DNA of 64,000 nucleotides from Trissonchulus latispiculum (GCA_030248195.1 JASAND010018429.1:81472-145471), one strand, 5' to 3'; counted from the first letter of the stretch, positions 54,001 to 57,609 are shown. Notes: a model not told the origin generated them from the letters alone. Numbers and translations are program-made.

Positions 54001-55578
54001 TCACTAACTCACCAGTCATACTTCATAACAAAGTATTATAGGAATAAGTTAAGTTTCGTACCAACTTTTTATTTTCCTTTTCCGGAATTTATGTTTTGAA
54101 TGAAAGTAACACAAAATAGAAGTCTGACCAAGAATTAAAGAAATACATAAATATACTCTCATGCTAATTCATGAACGATCCATTTGTACACATGTAAAAC
54201 ATCAAAATTCCTATGTTAGTAATAGTGCATGCTACCTCTACCAGACTCAATTCGCACACCCGCGGCTCATCAGTGGAGGAGTGTGGAATTCAGTTTTTTA
54301 ATTACTTTTGCAAGTTCCCCCAAAAATATGCTAAAATTAGTTTCGCCGCCGGTCGCCTCAAATTAGTGAAAATTAGTTGACATATATATAAGCATGATAC
54401 AAGAATTGTGACAACATACAACGTAAACAAAACGTCTATTTAGAAATATGTATCCAAGAATTTAATGGTGAAATGTCTAAAAGATTATTAAAATTTTTGT
54501 GTTTACACGACTTCAAAAAGTAGCGTTTCAAACTACGAACTTTATATTTCTTCTGTATAAGCTTTTGATACAATTCTGTTGAAATTTTTAAAAAGTCGTC
54601 AGAATTACTACACAAATTTGAGATTCTAATAATTTCATTAGCAAAAACGTTGTAACAGCAGAATTTGGAAATATTGCTTTCTATTTCTGGCAAACTCACA
54701 GCATTAAACGAGAAAAATCTTTTTTATCAAAAACCGAAGTTATACATTTTCCATTATCTATGTTAATTTTTATATCTAGAACGTCTGCTAGAGAAAAATG
54801 TTCATTTACTATATAAAGTATATATTCGAACAAACAAATTACAGAGCATTTACAAGTCAAGTATGCACTGGGTAAAAAGGTAAAAAAGGTAAAGGTATGG
54901 GTAGATTTAAAATGGTAAATTTGAAAAAGGAAAGAGGGGAAAACTTACGTCTCCTGCCGTCCGGGCAATACTGAGCGTCTTCGTCGGAAAAGTCGCCACA
55001 ATCGTTGTCGCCATCACAGGCATAGACAGACGGGATACAGCGCTGCGTGTTGTTGCAGAGCACCTGGTCAGGTGCGCAGGTGGTCGGTTCATGACAAGGT
55101 TTACCGTCGCGAATTTCATCTGAAAAAATGTGAGACAAAATTATGAATTATAAAGGAAAATAAGCACTATATTGACCACACGAAATATATTTCATATAGA
55201 AGCAATGTTTCTGACAAATGTTTGTGAATTCCTTATAATGTGACACAATAAAGATGTCGAAAGAATTTGCTAAAGCCAGCACCAGAAAACGGGTTCTTAG
55301 CATTAGCTTTTTCAACATCCATCCCCTGTATATAATAAATTTATTAGAAATATGTACCGAGTATTATCTGGTTAGAATGGTTTCGTGGCAGTATCCCCTG
55401 TATTTCCACTGGCACACAATTTGATGATGTTTCAAAAAAGGAAAAAGATTCCAGAAAAATTACCCGAATCATCATGACAGTCGTTGATACCATCACACAG
55501 ATACTCCCGCTGAATGCAGCGACCATTGGCGCACTCAAATCGCGATGAATTACCGGCACACTTTGGCTCTTCGACATA
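1766..55578 (-). CDS. LRP2: LRP2/megalin-like giant LDL-receptor-related protein, 5' partial, 72 exons
   Basis: This family consists of single-pass endocytic receptors that bind many ligands through LDL-A repeats and release them in acidic endosomes through YWTD propellers. I placed 72 exons by matching reading frame to acceptor and donor sites. Every intron phase agrees with the next, and the summed length of 11,208 nt is divisible by three, giving about 3,735 residues. Module order is 8 LDL-A, 2 EGF, 4 propellers with EGFs, 10 LDL-A, 2 EGF, propeller, EGF, 11 LDL-A, 2 EGF, propeller, 2 EGF, TM, tail. This equals clusters II to IV of vertebrate LRP1/LRP2. Only two EGFs precede the membrane (LRP1 has a longer EGF run), and the tail ends in a PDZ-type sequence as LRP2 does, so LRP2 is preferred. 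Signal peptide, cluster I and the first two propellers are absent from the window. Most introns are 0.1-1.6 kb; one is 13.4 kb and full of transposons. Confidence 0.9.
3203..3305 (-). CDS. LRP2: LRP2 exon: transmembrane helix
   Basis: This 103-nt exon (phase 1 in, phase 2 out) encodes one uninterrupted hydrophobic stretch of about 25 residues, beginning [14 protein letters not shown] and ending GFVFY. It is followed at once by the basic stop-transfer sequence RKKISFRK. It fixes the receptor as type I, with everything to its right extracellular and everything to its left cytoplasmic. Confidence 0.9.
3659..4096 (-). CDS. LRP2: LRP2 exons: two membrane-proximal EGF modules
   Basis: Exon 3974-4096 encodes [13 protein letters not shown] and CACPEGTQ. 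Exon 3659-3829 encodes [22 protein letters not shown] and a short linker. Only two EGFs lie between the last propeller and the membrane. LRP1 has a longer EGF run with a furin site here, so this supports LRP2. I see no RxKR-type cleavage site. Confidence 0.87.
4485..7642 (-). CDS. LRP2: LRP2 exons: membrane-proximal YWTD propeller
   Basis: Exons 7502-7642, 6299-6467, 5788-6069, 5172-5389 and 4485-4673 make the last propeller. Motifs include [53 protein letters not shown] and [13 protein letters not shown]. Exon 5788-6069 contains an acidic insert of about 35 residues between blades. Phases are 1, 1, 2, 2, 1, 1. Confidence 0.86.
5579..5684. repeat. Imperfect hairpin, about 105 bp, in an LRP2 intron
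   Basis: The left arm around 5581-5628 (CAAAACAGGATTTTCC) pairs with the right arm around 5633-5684 (GGAAAATCCTGTTTTAG) across a loop of about 5 nt. The tiny loop and long stem fit a palindromic MITE remnant better than a microRNA precursor. Confidence 0.55.
8075..8560 (-). CDS. LRP2: LRP2 exons: EGF pair after LDL-A cluster IV
   Basis: Exon 8429-8560 encodes an EGF with [14 protein letters not shown] and [10 protein letters not shown]. Exon 8075-8218 encodes [16 protein letters not shown] and CTCRDGF, a calcium-binding EGF. Both boundaries are phase 1. They separate the last ligand-binding cluster from the last propeller. Confidence 0.88.
8769..8992. repeat. SINE-like insertion with 8-bp target duplication
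   Basis: A 224-bp insert is flanked by direct repeats ATATGCTT at 8761-8768 and 8993-9000. It includes a short A-rich stretch (AATTAAAAAAAAGGTAAAA) in the middle and a GC-richer body unlike the surrounding intron. The family is not recognised. Confidence 0.45.
9148..26995 (-). CDS. LRP2: LRP2 exons: LDL-A cluster IV (11 repeats), split by the transposon-filled intron
   Basis: Exons 26917-26995, 26649-26765, 26158-26280, 25910-26029, 24945-25193, 24173-24321, 23777-23926, 23002-23080, 9427-9594 and 9148-9240, together with the end of 27661-27833, encode eleven LDL-A repeats. Exon 24945-25193 carries two. Several repeats span introns: CGSGDD joins RCIPQLW, KHCPHGK joins TKCKEDG, and CGTG joins VCISRRF. 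The 13.4-kb intron between 23002 and 9594 hosts the nested retroelements, yet the phase (1) and the reading frame are preserved across it, so the gene appears intact despite the insertion. Confidence 0.87.
9909..9921 (+). repeat. Terminal-type repeat GGCTTGCACCAGT, left of the nested insertion
   Basis: The motif GGCTTGCACCAGT is followed by sequence rich in GTTTAAACT-like words. The same 13 bp occurs in inverse orientation at 22825-22837 and 22896-22908, on the other side of the nested RT and LTR elements, also next to TTTAAACT-rich DNA. It may be the terminal inverted repeat of the RT-bearing element, or of separate MITEs at each side. Confidence 0.45.
10761..11210 (-). pseudogene. C-terminal half of interrupted reverse-transcriptase ORF
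   Basis: Reading leftward from the LTR-element boundary, this frame starts with the second half of the YIDD motif (DDITATDD) and runs about 150 residues to a stop at 10761. It includes [10 protein letters not shown] and [17 protein letters not shown]. It continues the frame that stops at 21457, with target duplication CATC (GATG on this strand) at the join. The YDKRDDF and CCYNVY words recall reverse transcriptases that are repetitive in many invertebrate genomes. I lean to a Penelope-like or related class, but no endonuclease domain is visible to settle it. Confidence 0.75.
11211..12253 (+). repeat. 5' LTR
   Basis: The 1,043-bp LTR begins TGTAACCAGC and ends GGCTACA. A TATA box is at 11575, an initiator-like TCAGTC at 11604, and AATAAA at 11822. 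This gives U3 of about 395 bp, R of roughly 240 bp and U5 of about 400 bp. It differs from the 3' LTR at three places I could see (in CTTTAGCTATT, TTTACGTGACA and CTGTAACCCC). Confidence 0.93.
11575..11609 (+). promoter_or_regulatory. LTR core promoter: TATA box and initiator
   Basis: TATAAAAG at 11575-11582 and TCAGTC at 11604-11609 are spaced so that the A of the initiator lies about 31 bp downstream of the TATA start. This is normal RNA polymerase II spacing, and TCAGT is the arthropod-type initiator. The equivalent sites in the 3' LTR are at 20778 and 20807. Confidence 0.75.
12255..12293 (+). promoter_or_regulatory. Primer-binding site, 39 nt complementary to tRNA-Phe
   Basis: Starting one base after the 5' LTR, TGGTGCCGAAACCCGGGATC and the next 19 bases are the reverse complement of the 3' half of eukaryotic tRNA-Phe(GAA), as I recall that gene. 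The match covers CCA, acceptor stem, T arm, variable loop and the 3' side of the anticodon stem, to nucleotide 38. The usual retroelement site is about 18 nt. The next bases (ACCGAAACC) no longer match. Confidence 0.82.
12540..17222 (+). CDS. Gag-protease-integrase tail-PWWP-envelope fusion ORF of LTR element
   Basis: The ORF has 1,560 residues from the first in-frame ATG; the frame is open from 12330, so a non-AUG start could add about 64 residues. In order: Ty3/gypsy-type Gag core (about 20-180); CX2CX4HX4C zinc knuckle (about 290-303, [14 protein letters not shown]); retropepsin with [11 protein letters not shown] (about 432) and ILGTNAL; a linker like that before RT; then directly HVNRLK (about 625), typical of gypsy integrase C-termini. 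RT, RNase H and the integrase core are gone. Next is a PWWP domain (about 692-790, [14 protein letters not shown]). Then comes an envelope-like region with a hydrophobic segment (about 833-852), an R-rich site before [16 protein letters not shown] (about 987-1002) resembling the fusion-peptide region of errantivirus and baculovirus F proteins, and a C-terminal membrane segment (about 1472-1495). No stop or frameshift interrupts the frame. Confidence 0.85.
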   Translation: MPDGPTPDAKSVREQNLIDPKLIPVFKGEISDDFEDFISYFERVALVNQWSDSLKATLLPGYLQRYAADLWTALPAGVQATWSNVVSSLKEIRSGTSTSVHSSELHRRVQKPAETVEEFARAIQKLARKAYDDSLKGSARDKLMREIFLNGLRSSLRRFIVGSRPTSFEDAVARAKEQEGYEELVKQTAAAAVRAVSFRDYPHSPEKSRDSSGNRESTLVRDLADQMKEQMKLMREQQELSLEHNRQLVDAVKALQSQNRYPQRFSLPDSRSFVGTAERNRRTSDGRPICNRCSRPGHIAARCPQSVGPNRPPSRPNPTPTRFEFRSPSTERRSSDRAETSVRVVSDSGTDNLQFENEQLRRQNQRLIERCLTGRNSSKDSSCRVLLNEEASPSSAMHVQQCAALADICAVMSKGGTPIVYGWASGLPVEMLVDTGSNVTLVDKYYAPTEMEPYHGRPPTSLSGHSLVPQGQCNIKIKLGTDEIQVLAYVMPVLPFDVILGTNALEAFGASMDFGKGVLACSEKLRMFPDKQVPAVPACARATLAESVVIPPRGEMVFPAAVEGGMEHALVLFEPHEQLVNKYCLGTVPSVACETNKTIPVRVVNTETAIISRCAGSSKADKRAHVNRLKVCYDIDKRPPPLERQTDIDSAEQTYIEDPLPLPVNEVPSGPEEGQTPANSCTSTPDLPEHDEWSLNHVIWAKMKGYPFWPARIALADEIESSVPRRPGDWILVQFFGGKDYAYVERSNCREFDDYKKEMEGRKLTRGVVKALREAEQYKPTDNHYILGGPALQLSSEAVSLVLDEGNPVETRSNESAPASDVTAAKLPGSVGLSLVSALLCLVFFLLTFVRHGLAISKMVEELDLVLLRPSLERRGIRVNPHFATVFRSAGYIDNSHDFVDHHLLIPINYSLPPPPLPPICPFRTFQENQSWIKQLGGKLCSLLDSLNRSAHAVYATALSDSESLPQDFFSIVGNTTTRNDRRGSRSLFHGIVCFVESIFGGCNEGGADAESVRNALRLMETEEQDISFRLDSVTNRMMSLAKMSRDGLKNSDSKLTVLSHGLETLATLYTDVVNRTVVEDELLRELGSVSDLQSDLLVYVVNWITSLVQWHDSLEATRSLLHRLPGIRSGFLPVELVPIATLRKSVLGLQFKLQETGRSLVFSPAHLDVYYTMPIVSAAYAAGGSVVLRTKLPVSRSDSIFQVWQIETSQMDSNVSSIGMSILSAYDCIAMNRHNSQYLLFSAQDFQSCTGHGVKRCGKQFPQHRISDLTCELTLFNYEDPETVKRFCNIMLSSTPKSSSLIDLGDAIWFVAGSPSEAHVVCFSGPQPSKTGHRKIPSHSLVRLPCGCQLVVNELETPPRDINCRPRVTEIIQMSSAYNPFELPLFATGPRVHIPAEGETEPNVELPSKLANLSSELSLLANSGDSIVARYDDLVKVIREEQRLVQVKEKLLQSAVSKALDAIKDTRSGNGWWWYGLLIGELALGVLLLGMLMSKLFGRGWHTFEIPTLGLRSPRDNVDVPHPESPRVERDTSLLGEGTPAVVQKFLTFKRATESVADA
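17223..17940 (+). other. Non-coding spacer of the LTR element
   Basis: About 720 bp lie between the long ORF and the first accessory ORF. No frame here can be supported as coding. Because it separates ORFs, it probably holds splice signals or an untranslated leader for a downstream transcript, but I could not pick specific sites. Confidence 0.4.
17941..18654 (+). CDS. Accessory ORF 1 of LTR element, basic protein with NLS-like motif
   Basis: The ORF has 237 residues from ATG at 17941 (a second ATG follows directly). The N-terminal third is charged and heptad-like, a coiled-coil candidate. A Ser-rich segment lies near residues 86-100 and a KKRKK basic cluster near 124-128 suggests a nuclear localisation signal. 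The C-terminal part has [19 protein letters not shown] do not recognise the family. Its length without stops and its position between env and the 3' LTR suggest a real accessory gene. Confidence 0.6.
   Translation: MMSVIRTAWSEYCKVDEEYKASRESLAKAKGLVFAEEEKMKSLASKRTSALKTYLGLGAKKPREAKPIEAPTVDKDKRIVEPSKASKSSSSESSTDDADSSGNHSVTDREAARFKLVSAASCSKKRKKLSKSGRRMLPSLFELVSPRGAPHVTHPKLSYQWKAEVLMDVSRLESEMRKRPFPDQSPPEWWMRDFMGSCERRYCGLANAGPESALVKNMMDYLRRRVSHAVSSRKSKA
18861..19526 (+). CDS. Accessory ORF 2 of LTR element, unknown function
   Basis: The ORF has 221 residues from ATG at 18861. The frame is open further upstream, where the residues before this ATG include a hydrophobic run ([11 protein letters not shown]), so a spliced or non-AUG start could add a leader. 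Composition is mixed, with a basic patch ([13 protein letters not shown]) and an acidic C-terminus ([11 protein letters not shown]). No known domain is recognised. Confidence 0.55.
   Translation: MEPDLSYLPDSDQKMLRQCQYATTSPFYVAFDPAPPLLSEATLSYVEESDKIAKSISEITVFAQRSSSQESRHPMTLRNSELVITEIDIRTLAVAETPDQWIKAFHAVRSQLFIVKLPNPSKLYGLKGAPLRSFLMSDHPRALVLSALFWCPWRYHRSTRRAERFKSILRSALPNCLSFFSWNLPRESIDFSSMLLPLQKSQELEESEYDSPERWSWSSAE
19792..20322 (+). CDS. Accessory ORF 3 of LTR element, PLDLS motif and Cys/His tail
   Basis: The ORF has 176 residues from ATG at 19792. Residues 70-74 are PLDLS, followed by basic residues (VRSRQR), which fits the PxDLS motif bound by the corepressor CtBP. The last 30 residues are Cys/His-rich ([12 protein letters not shown], then [15 protein letters not shown]), a possible zinc-binding tail. 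The middle is Pro-rich. The stop lies about 80 bp before the polypurine tract. Function is inferred from the motif only. Confidence 0.58.
   Translation: MRRKSRPISLTERSQVGSFSGDVSTSSVSTNRQNSPIPQEISGAASVENTKPEPKILVNSSSQEQPSDQPLDLSVRSRQRLTTSPITEPVVAYSEQGQRFVFVPLGPPFPGPLIPLVPPATEAQPEPTADREFPLDVSQGWVERRCPNFHTCGNRGHRYPACGCRNHRSHKTCPYH
20401..20413 (+). promoter_or_regulatory. Polypurine tract
   Basis: AAGAGGGGAGGAA, 13 purines, abuts the 3' LTR. This is the expected plus-strand primer site of an LTR retroelement. Confidence 0.85.
20414..21456 (+). repeat. 3' LTR
   Basis: This copy has the same length and ends as the 5' LTR, and follows the polypurine tract AAGAGGGGAGGAA directly. Short open frames on both strands inside the two LTRs are identical shadows, not genes. 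Confidence 0.93.
21025..21030 (+). terminator. Poly(A) signal in the 3' LTR
   Basis: AATAAA lies about 220 bp after the predicted initiation site of the LTR, which defines the end of the R region. The copy in the 5' LTR is at 11822-11827. Confidence 0.65.
21457..22525 (-). pseudogene. N-terminal half of interrupted reverse-transcriptase ORF
   Basis: This is an open frame of about 356 codons without an ATG at its upstream end (a stop lies just before), so the N-terminus is missing or uses another start. Reverse-transcriptase blocks are visible: [18 protein letters not shown], then [16 protein letters not shown] block A ([12 protein letters not shown]), then [17 protein letters not shown], then FRYID where the LTR element begins. 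Apart from the insertion the catalytic regions look intact. There is no GIY-YIG or other endonuclease in the frame. Class assignment is tentative. Confidence 0.78.
22825..22908 (-). repeat. Two inverse copies of ACTGGTGCAAGCC with TTTAAACT-rich DNA
   Basis: Copies at 22825-22837 and 22896-22908 are the inverse of the copy at 9909-9921. They may bound the RT-bearing element or be MITE ends clustered at both of its sides. Confidence 0.45.
23211..23466 (+). repeat. tRNA-derived SINE with GAGTA tail
   Basis: The head resembles a tRNA with an A-box-like stretch (TGGATCAATTGGTAGCGC) and a degenerate B box (AGTTACGACTCC). A non-tRNA body follows, then a tail of GAGTA pentamers around 23428-23463. 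No acceptor stem can be formed, so it is not a tRNA gene. Confidence 0.65.
24531..24672 (+). repeat. 30-bp minisatellite, about 4.5 copies
   Basis: The unit TTTTTTGGATGCTGCTCGAG plus AAAACTGGGG is repeated head to tail in an LRP2 intron, varying between 5 and 6 T residues and at a few bases. The open frames across it are a by-product of the repeat. Confidence 0.8.
25250..25580. mobile_element. G/C-tract MITE, family copy 1
   Basis: C-rich and G-rich arms flank an A+T-rich middle with the core ATTCCGGCGACGCAGGAAAA. The same core type occurs in four other elements in the window. Ends are approximate because I could not identify a clean terminal repeat or target duplication. Confidence 0.45.
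25770..25875. repeat. Truncated copy of the 27379 hairpin repeat
   Basis: CCTTAGTGACTGCAGG, CATTTTTCATTATTTCTTTATG and the following stretch down to CCCGCGTTTAC match 27332-27425 in inverse orientation with some substitutions. Only one arm of the hairpin is present. Confidence 0.65.
27379..27562. mobile_element. Hairpin MITE, 184 bp, near-perfect inverted repeat
   Basis: The two arms of about 90 bp (one containing GGAGAGAGCCAATGGGCGC, the other its complement) fold into a single long hairpin with a loop near 27471-27477. AACAATCTAACACA occurs on both sides (27305 and 27564), perhaps a target duplication. A second truncated copy lies at 25770-25875. Confidence 0.65.
27661..31206 (-). CDS. LRP2: LRP2 exons: EGF pair, YWTD propeller, EGF
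   Basis: Exons 31066-31206 (GVNECMHG) and 30802-30942 (DVDECNEN) are calcium-binding-type EGFs. Exons 30246-30522, 29760-29888, 28692-28862 and 28108-28328 form one propeller with [38 protein letters not shown] and [14 protein letters not shown]. Exon 27661-27833 holds the closing EGF ([14 protein letters not shown]) and the first half of the next LDL-A repeat ([13 protein letters not shown]), ending in phase 0. A single propeller between clusters III and IV is as in LRP1/LRP2. Confidence 0.87.
29087..29454. mobile_element. G/C-tract MITE, family copy 2
   Basis: Ends are CAGGGTATATTTTACC and AAAAAATACCCTG. The arms contain runs of C and G, and the centre carries TCTGGCGTCGCCGGAGA. No clean target duplication is visible here. 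Confidence 0.62.
31421..35206 (-). CDS. LRP2: LRP2 exons: LDL-A cluster III (10 repeats)
   Basis: Exons 35066-35206, 34270-34392, 33737-33837, 33280-33464, 32939-33056, 32607-32718, 32081-32347, 31789-31905 and 31421-31564 encode ten LDL-A repeats. Exon 32081-32347 carries two repeats. Four repeats in the middle are cut by phase-0 or phase-2 introns, for example CHDQQ joined to VSDENNSTC and CAALQ joined to HVRCPSG, and complete only when spliced. Ten repeats matches cluster III of the LRP1/LRP2 family. Confidence 0.87.
34134..34262 (+). repeat. tRNA-derived SINE-like repeat
   Basis: GGTGGCTCAATCGGTAGAGC is a good A box and GGGTACGATCCCC a good B box, with tRNA spacing. The acceptor stem does not pair and no anticodon arm forms, so it is a tRNA-derived repeat, not a tRNA gene. 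It runs up to the donor of LRP2 exon 34270-34392. Confidence 0.6.
34496..34885. mobile_element. G/C-tract MITE, family copy 3, TSD ACTTG
   Basis: The 14-bp terminal inverted repeats CTGGGCTTATTCTA and TAGAATAAGCCCAG are flanked by direct repeats ACTTG at 34491-34495 and 34886-34890. Inside are G and C runs of 8-13 and the core CTCCGGCGGAGCCGGAAA. Confidence 0.75.
35502..39518 (-). CDS. LRP2: LRP2 exons: fourth visible YWTD propeller plus EGF
   Basis: Exons 39357-39518, 38321-38504, 37825-38004, 36917-37035 and 35903-36013 form the propeller and 35502-35693 the EGF ([14 protein letters not shown], then CACNSSYQL). Motifs include [28 protein letters not shown] and LYFADPL. Having four propellers in a row after an eight-repeat LDL-A cluster matches the LRP1/LRP2 plan. 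The EGF exon is long (64 codons) because of an insert between its cysteines. A hAT-type MITE sits between the last two propeller exons. Confidence 0.86.
36070..36663. mobile_element. hAT-type MITE, 594 bp, palindromic, TSD TTAGATTC
   Basis: The ends GGATCTTTTCCACAATATCC and its inverse are flanked by 8-bp direct repeats TTAGATTC at 36062-36069 and 36664-36671. An 8-bp duplication is typical of hAT transposons. Both halves are nearly complementary along their length (GGACGTCTCCTCATAACAAA and its inverse). It lies between two LRP2 propeller exons. Confidence 0.8.
37210..37775 (+). repeat. Degenerate ACTGAA-type simple repeat
   Basis: There are many head-to-tail copies of ACTGAAACTGAA with interspersed repeats of TATTTTATCCCGCCG, in an LRP2 intron. 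A mini G/C palindrome near 37487-37522 (CTGGGGG to CCCCCAG) interrupts it and looks like a minimal member of the G/C-tract family. Confidence 0.7.
38750..39160. other. GC-richer block in LRP2 intron, unidentified repeat
   Basis: A block with GTCCTCCATCAGGTCTGGAG and two CTGGGG/CCCCAG words in opposite orientation stands out from the A+T-rich intron. It is probably an old transposon; I cannot assign a family. Confidence 0.3.
39872..42742 (-). CDS. LRP2: LRP2 exons: third visible YWTD propeller plus EGF
   Basis: Exons 42650-42742, 42171-42350, 41392-41527, 41088-41259 and 40396-40621 form the propeller; 39872-40012 is a cysteine-rich EGF (EQLCFPQ, then CMCAVGQ). Motifs include [42 protein letters not shown] and [12 protein letters not shown]. 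Phases are 1, 1, 1, 2, 0, 1, 1 across the block and are consistent. Confidence 0.86.
41672..42020 (-). repeat. Possible tRNA-derived SINE
   Basis: GGGGTTCGAACCTAGGACC near 41980 is a strong B-box-like palindrome, and the block is GC-richer than its intron. Recurrent words such as AAGGTAAAAGGTAAAG mark its left end. Boundaries are approximate. Confidence 0.4.
42903..46476 (-). CDS. LRP2: LRP2 exons: second visible YWTD propeller plus EGF
   Basis: Exons 46265-46476, 45643-45896, 45145-45319 and 43350-43596 form the propeller and 42903-43031 the EGF ([14 protein letters not shown]). Blade motifs include [27 protein letters not shown] and [11 protein letters not shown]. Motif quality is lower than in the previous propeller, as is common for non-canonical blades. 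The intron between 43596 and 45145 contains a 1.2-kb palindromic element. Confidence 0.85.
43631..44859. mobile_element. Foldback element, 1.23-kb near-perfect palindrome, TA target site
   Basis: Two arms of about 600 bp are inverted copies of each other around a small centre near 44250 (AACTTCAAAGG to CTTTGAAGTT). The ends TAGTCTAGCAAACTTAAAC and the inverse are flanked by TA on both sides (43629-43630 and 44860-44861). Open frames of about 110 codons in each arm are mirror copies with no domain and are not called as genes. Confidence 0.82.
46711..49185 (-). CDS. LRP2: LRP2 exons: YWTD beta-propeller (first visible) plus EGF
   Basis: Exons 48980-49185, 48501-48687, 47746-47975 and 47059-47239 make one six-bladed propeller; 46711-46836 is the closing EGF. 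Blade motifs visible are [39 protein letters not shown] and MYWSD. The EGF reads [13 protein letters not shown] and then CACPLGF. Intron phases run 1, 0, 1, 0, 1, 1. YWTD propellers mediate acid-dependent ligand release in LDL-receptor relatives. Confidence 0.87.
49530..50510. mobile_element. piggyBac-type non-autonomous element, 981 bp, TTAA target
   Basis: The terminal inverted repeat GGTGGTGATTCC is bounded by TTAA at 49526-49529 and 50511-50514. TTAA duplication is characteristic of piggyBac-like transposons. No transposase frame is present. It occupies most of an LRP2 intron. Confidence 0.65.
50752..51147 (-). CDS. LRP2: LRP2 exons: EGF-like pair after LDL-A cluster II
   Basis: Exons 51025-51147 and 50752-50877 each encode one EGF-like module with phase-1 boundaries. 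The first reads [12 protein letters not shown] and later CVCPPG. The second begins DINEC and has the CSCADGF core typical of calcium-binding EGFs. An EGF pair between an LDL-A cluster and a YWTD propeller is the standard arrangement in this family. Confidence 0.88.
51622..55578 (-). CDS. LRP2: LRP2 exons: first visible LDL-A cluster (8 repeats)
   Basis: Exons in transcript order: 55464-55578, 54949-55119, 53794-53910, 53367-53468, 52897-53037, 52474-52608, 51998-52123 and 51622-51753. They encode eight six-cysteine LDL-A repeats with the calcium-binding CDGxxDCxDxSDE pattern. Two repeats are split by introns. The repeat in 55464-55578 finishes in the next exon (DEIRDGKPC), and the one in 53367-53468 finishes with DEDNARC at the start of 52897-53037. 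Eight repeats is the count of ligand-binding cluster II in LRP1 and LRP2. The first exon starts in phase 0, with two possible in-frame acceptors (exon end 55578 or 55590). No signal-peptide exon is visible to its right. Confidence 0.88.
54436..54830 (-). pseudogene. Second reverse-transcriptase C-terminal fragment, same family as at 10761
   Basis: The frame with [20 protein letters not shown] and SLKRYFL aligns by eye with [19 protein letters not shown] and KLKFYLG of the interrupted RT. A frame-shifted stretch to the right ([16 protein letters not shown]) matches [16 protein letters not shown]. It is a decayed, 5'-truncated copy in an LRP2 intron. Confidence 0.65.
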
Positions 55579-55726
55579 CTGAAACAGACAACACTGCGGA
55601 AACCATAAAAACAACCGCTACAAACAAAAAAACTAGGGAGAAACGGAAGACCTCGTTATTCTGATTCCGTAAACTTAAAAGAAATCAGACTGTCACTGCC
55701 GCACCTCTGCAACCAAAACAAAATTC

Positions 55727-55805
55727 GAAACCCAAGTGGGATTCGAACCCACAACTTCCGGATTAACGTCCAATCACTCTCTACCGAGGACCACAGTGGC
55801 ATCAA
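55727..55805 (-). repeat. tRNA-like sequence, probably a SINE head
   Basis: On the minus strand, GTGGTCCTCGGTAGAG and TGTGGGTTCGAATCCCACTTG resemble the A and B boxes of a tRNA, with a GTT-containing anticodon loop. The acceptor stem does not pair, so I do not call a tRNA gene. Confidence 0.5.
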
Positions 55806-56016
55806 GTTCGTATCCATTTAGACTAACCGCTTCCCTACAGTTCCCATGCTAAAAGCACGTAGTCATAGCAGTTTGCGTAAAAAGTGTGTTGTAAAAACAC
55901 CAACAATTGGAGTAGAGCAATAATTAGACAGCGCATCCTTCCGTAAAACTCACAGCCACGAGCTGTGACGTTTGCAAGAGAATAACGCTCCTCCCCCCCC
56001 CCTAGAATATAATACA

Positions 56017-56915
56017 ACAAGTAGGAAAAATGCTCCTTGCAGTCGCATGTAAAATGCAATATGAGCTATGAGGGTCAACATTTAAATGTGTCAAGGACAA
56101 GATTTAAAACGTCTAATATTAGCCAGCATCTAAATCGGTAAAGGACAAGATGTAACTGGCTAATATGAGCCGCTACGTTTCTCTTGGGCTCATATTGACG
56201 CTCGCTGCCGTGGTTTCAACGGCTTAACATCACGACATCATACCATTTTGCCTACAGACTTTTTACTTTTATTCCCAAGTCTTTGAACAAATCCTCACCG
56301 TTTTGCGTATATAATATCAATAGCTTCATGTAATGTTTGGTTACAGATGTCCTGCCTGAATCTAATTTTGCCAGCTCAAACACCGAATTTAAGGTATCTG
56401 AACACTTTATACAGCTAAAGTTCTCCCCTTTAAAGTTAAATTAGGTGGTATATATTTGGCATATACCAGTTTTGAAACACTGAAATACTAGAAACAAATG
56501 TATAAAGCTCCTGTAAACCGGTATAGGTAGTCTCGCTATCGGCTCACTGTATATAGCATTTATACAACAAAATACACAACTGATCTGTAAAAATTTGATG
56601 TGTGCTTACCCACGGTGTCGTACGATTGACTTCACTTATTGTATCAAGAGCACACGTATGTCAGGACAATTATGCATACGTATATGCGAATTTGAAAAGT
56701 GCAAAAGAGTTAACTCAACTTAGTATCCTCGCGTCAATATGAGCCCAAGAGAAACGTAGCGGCTCATATTAGCCAGTTACATCTTGTCCTTTACCGATTT
56801 AGATGCTGGCTCATATTAGACGTTTTAAATCTTGTCCTTGACACATTTAAATGTTGACCCTCATAGCTCATATTGCATTTTACATGCGACTGCAAGGAGC
56901 ATTTTTCCTACTTGT
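56017..56915. mobile_element. Foldback element with 187-bp terminal inverted repeats
   Basis: The left arm 56017-56203 (ACAAGTAGGAAAAATGCTCC onward) is the inverse of the right arm 56729-56915. The 525-bp interior has no coding frame. The element directly abuts a LINE fragment. No clear target duplication was found. Confidence 0.75.
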
Positions 56916-56928
56916 CCTTCTTCCAATT

Positions 56929-57609
56929 TTTGGGAGCGCCGCCTTATTAAGGCTCCGAAACTCCGAAAAACGCTGTTTTAGGTGGTATCACCAATTCGCA
57001 TGTCCAATAACATTTGTATGCAAAATCGTAGCGTTCCAGCTATCTCCAGTAGCTTGGAGAGTAGGAATTATTTTTAGCAGTTTCTCTAGTAGAGATGCAG
57101 TCCTCTTAACTAAACTTTTTGTGACGTATGTTAGACCAATTTTGGAATACTGTACCCAGATATGGTCACCTAGTTTGCTTAAAGACATTGACACTGTGGA
57201 GGGAGTACAGCGTGCATTTACAAAACGACTGTATGGCCTTGAAAATTTTACTTACAAAGAAAGACTTAAACGTTGCAACCTACAATCATTGGAAATGAGA
57301 AGGTTAATGTATGATTTATATTTGATGCATAGTATAGTGTATAATGCCTTTGATTGTTCTTTTGATGATTATTTTACATATTCGCCTGACGCAGGGACAA
57401 GGGGCCATAATAGTTTGTCTATTAGACCTAAGCGATATAAAAAGTCTAGAGCAAGTCATTTCTTTTTCTATAGAATTTGCAATGTTTGGAACTGTTTACC
57501 GGACAGTATTGTTACTTGTTCTTCTCTGAGCACATTTAAGTCGAAATTGTTAAAGCATGAAGCTCAGCTGCACAAGTTTATGCGGGGGCGTGCATTACAA
57601 GGACAGTAG
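56929..57609 (+). pseudogene. 5'-truncated LINE reverse-transcriptase C-terminus (CR1/Jockey-like)
   Basis: The frame contains YVRPILEYCTQIWSP, then VQRAFTKRLYG, YKERLKRCNLQSLEMRRLMYDL and VWNCLPDSIV. This is the thumb and C-terminal region of CR1/Jockey-type non-LTR retrotransposons. The catalytic RT part and endonuclease are missing, as in a usual 5'-truncated copy. The stop at 57607-57609 appears natural. It carries no frameshift over about 225 codons, so it is not very old. Confidence 0.75.
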
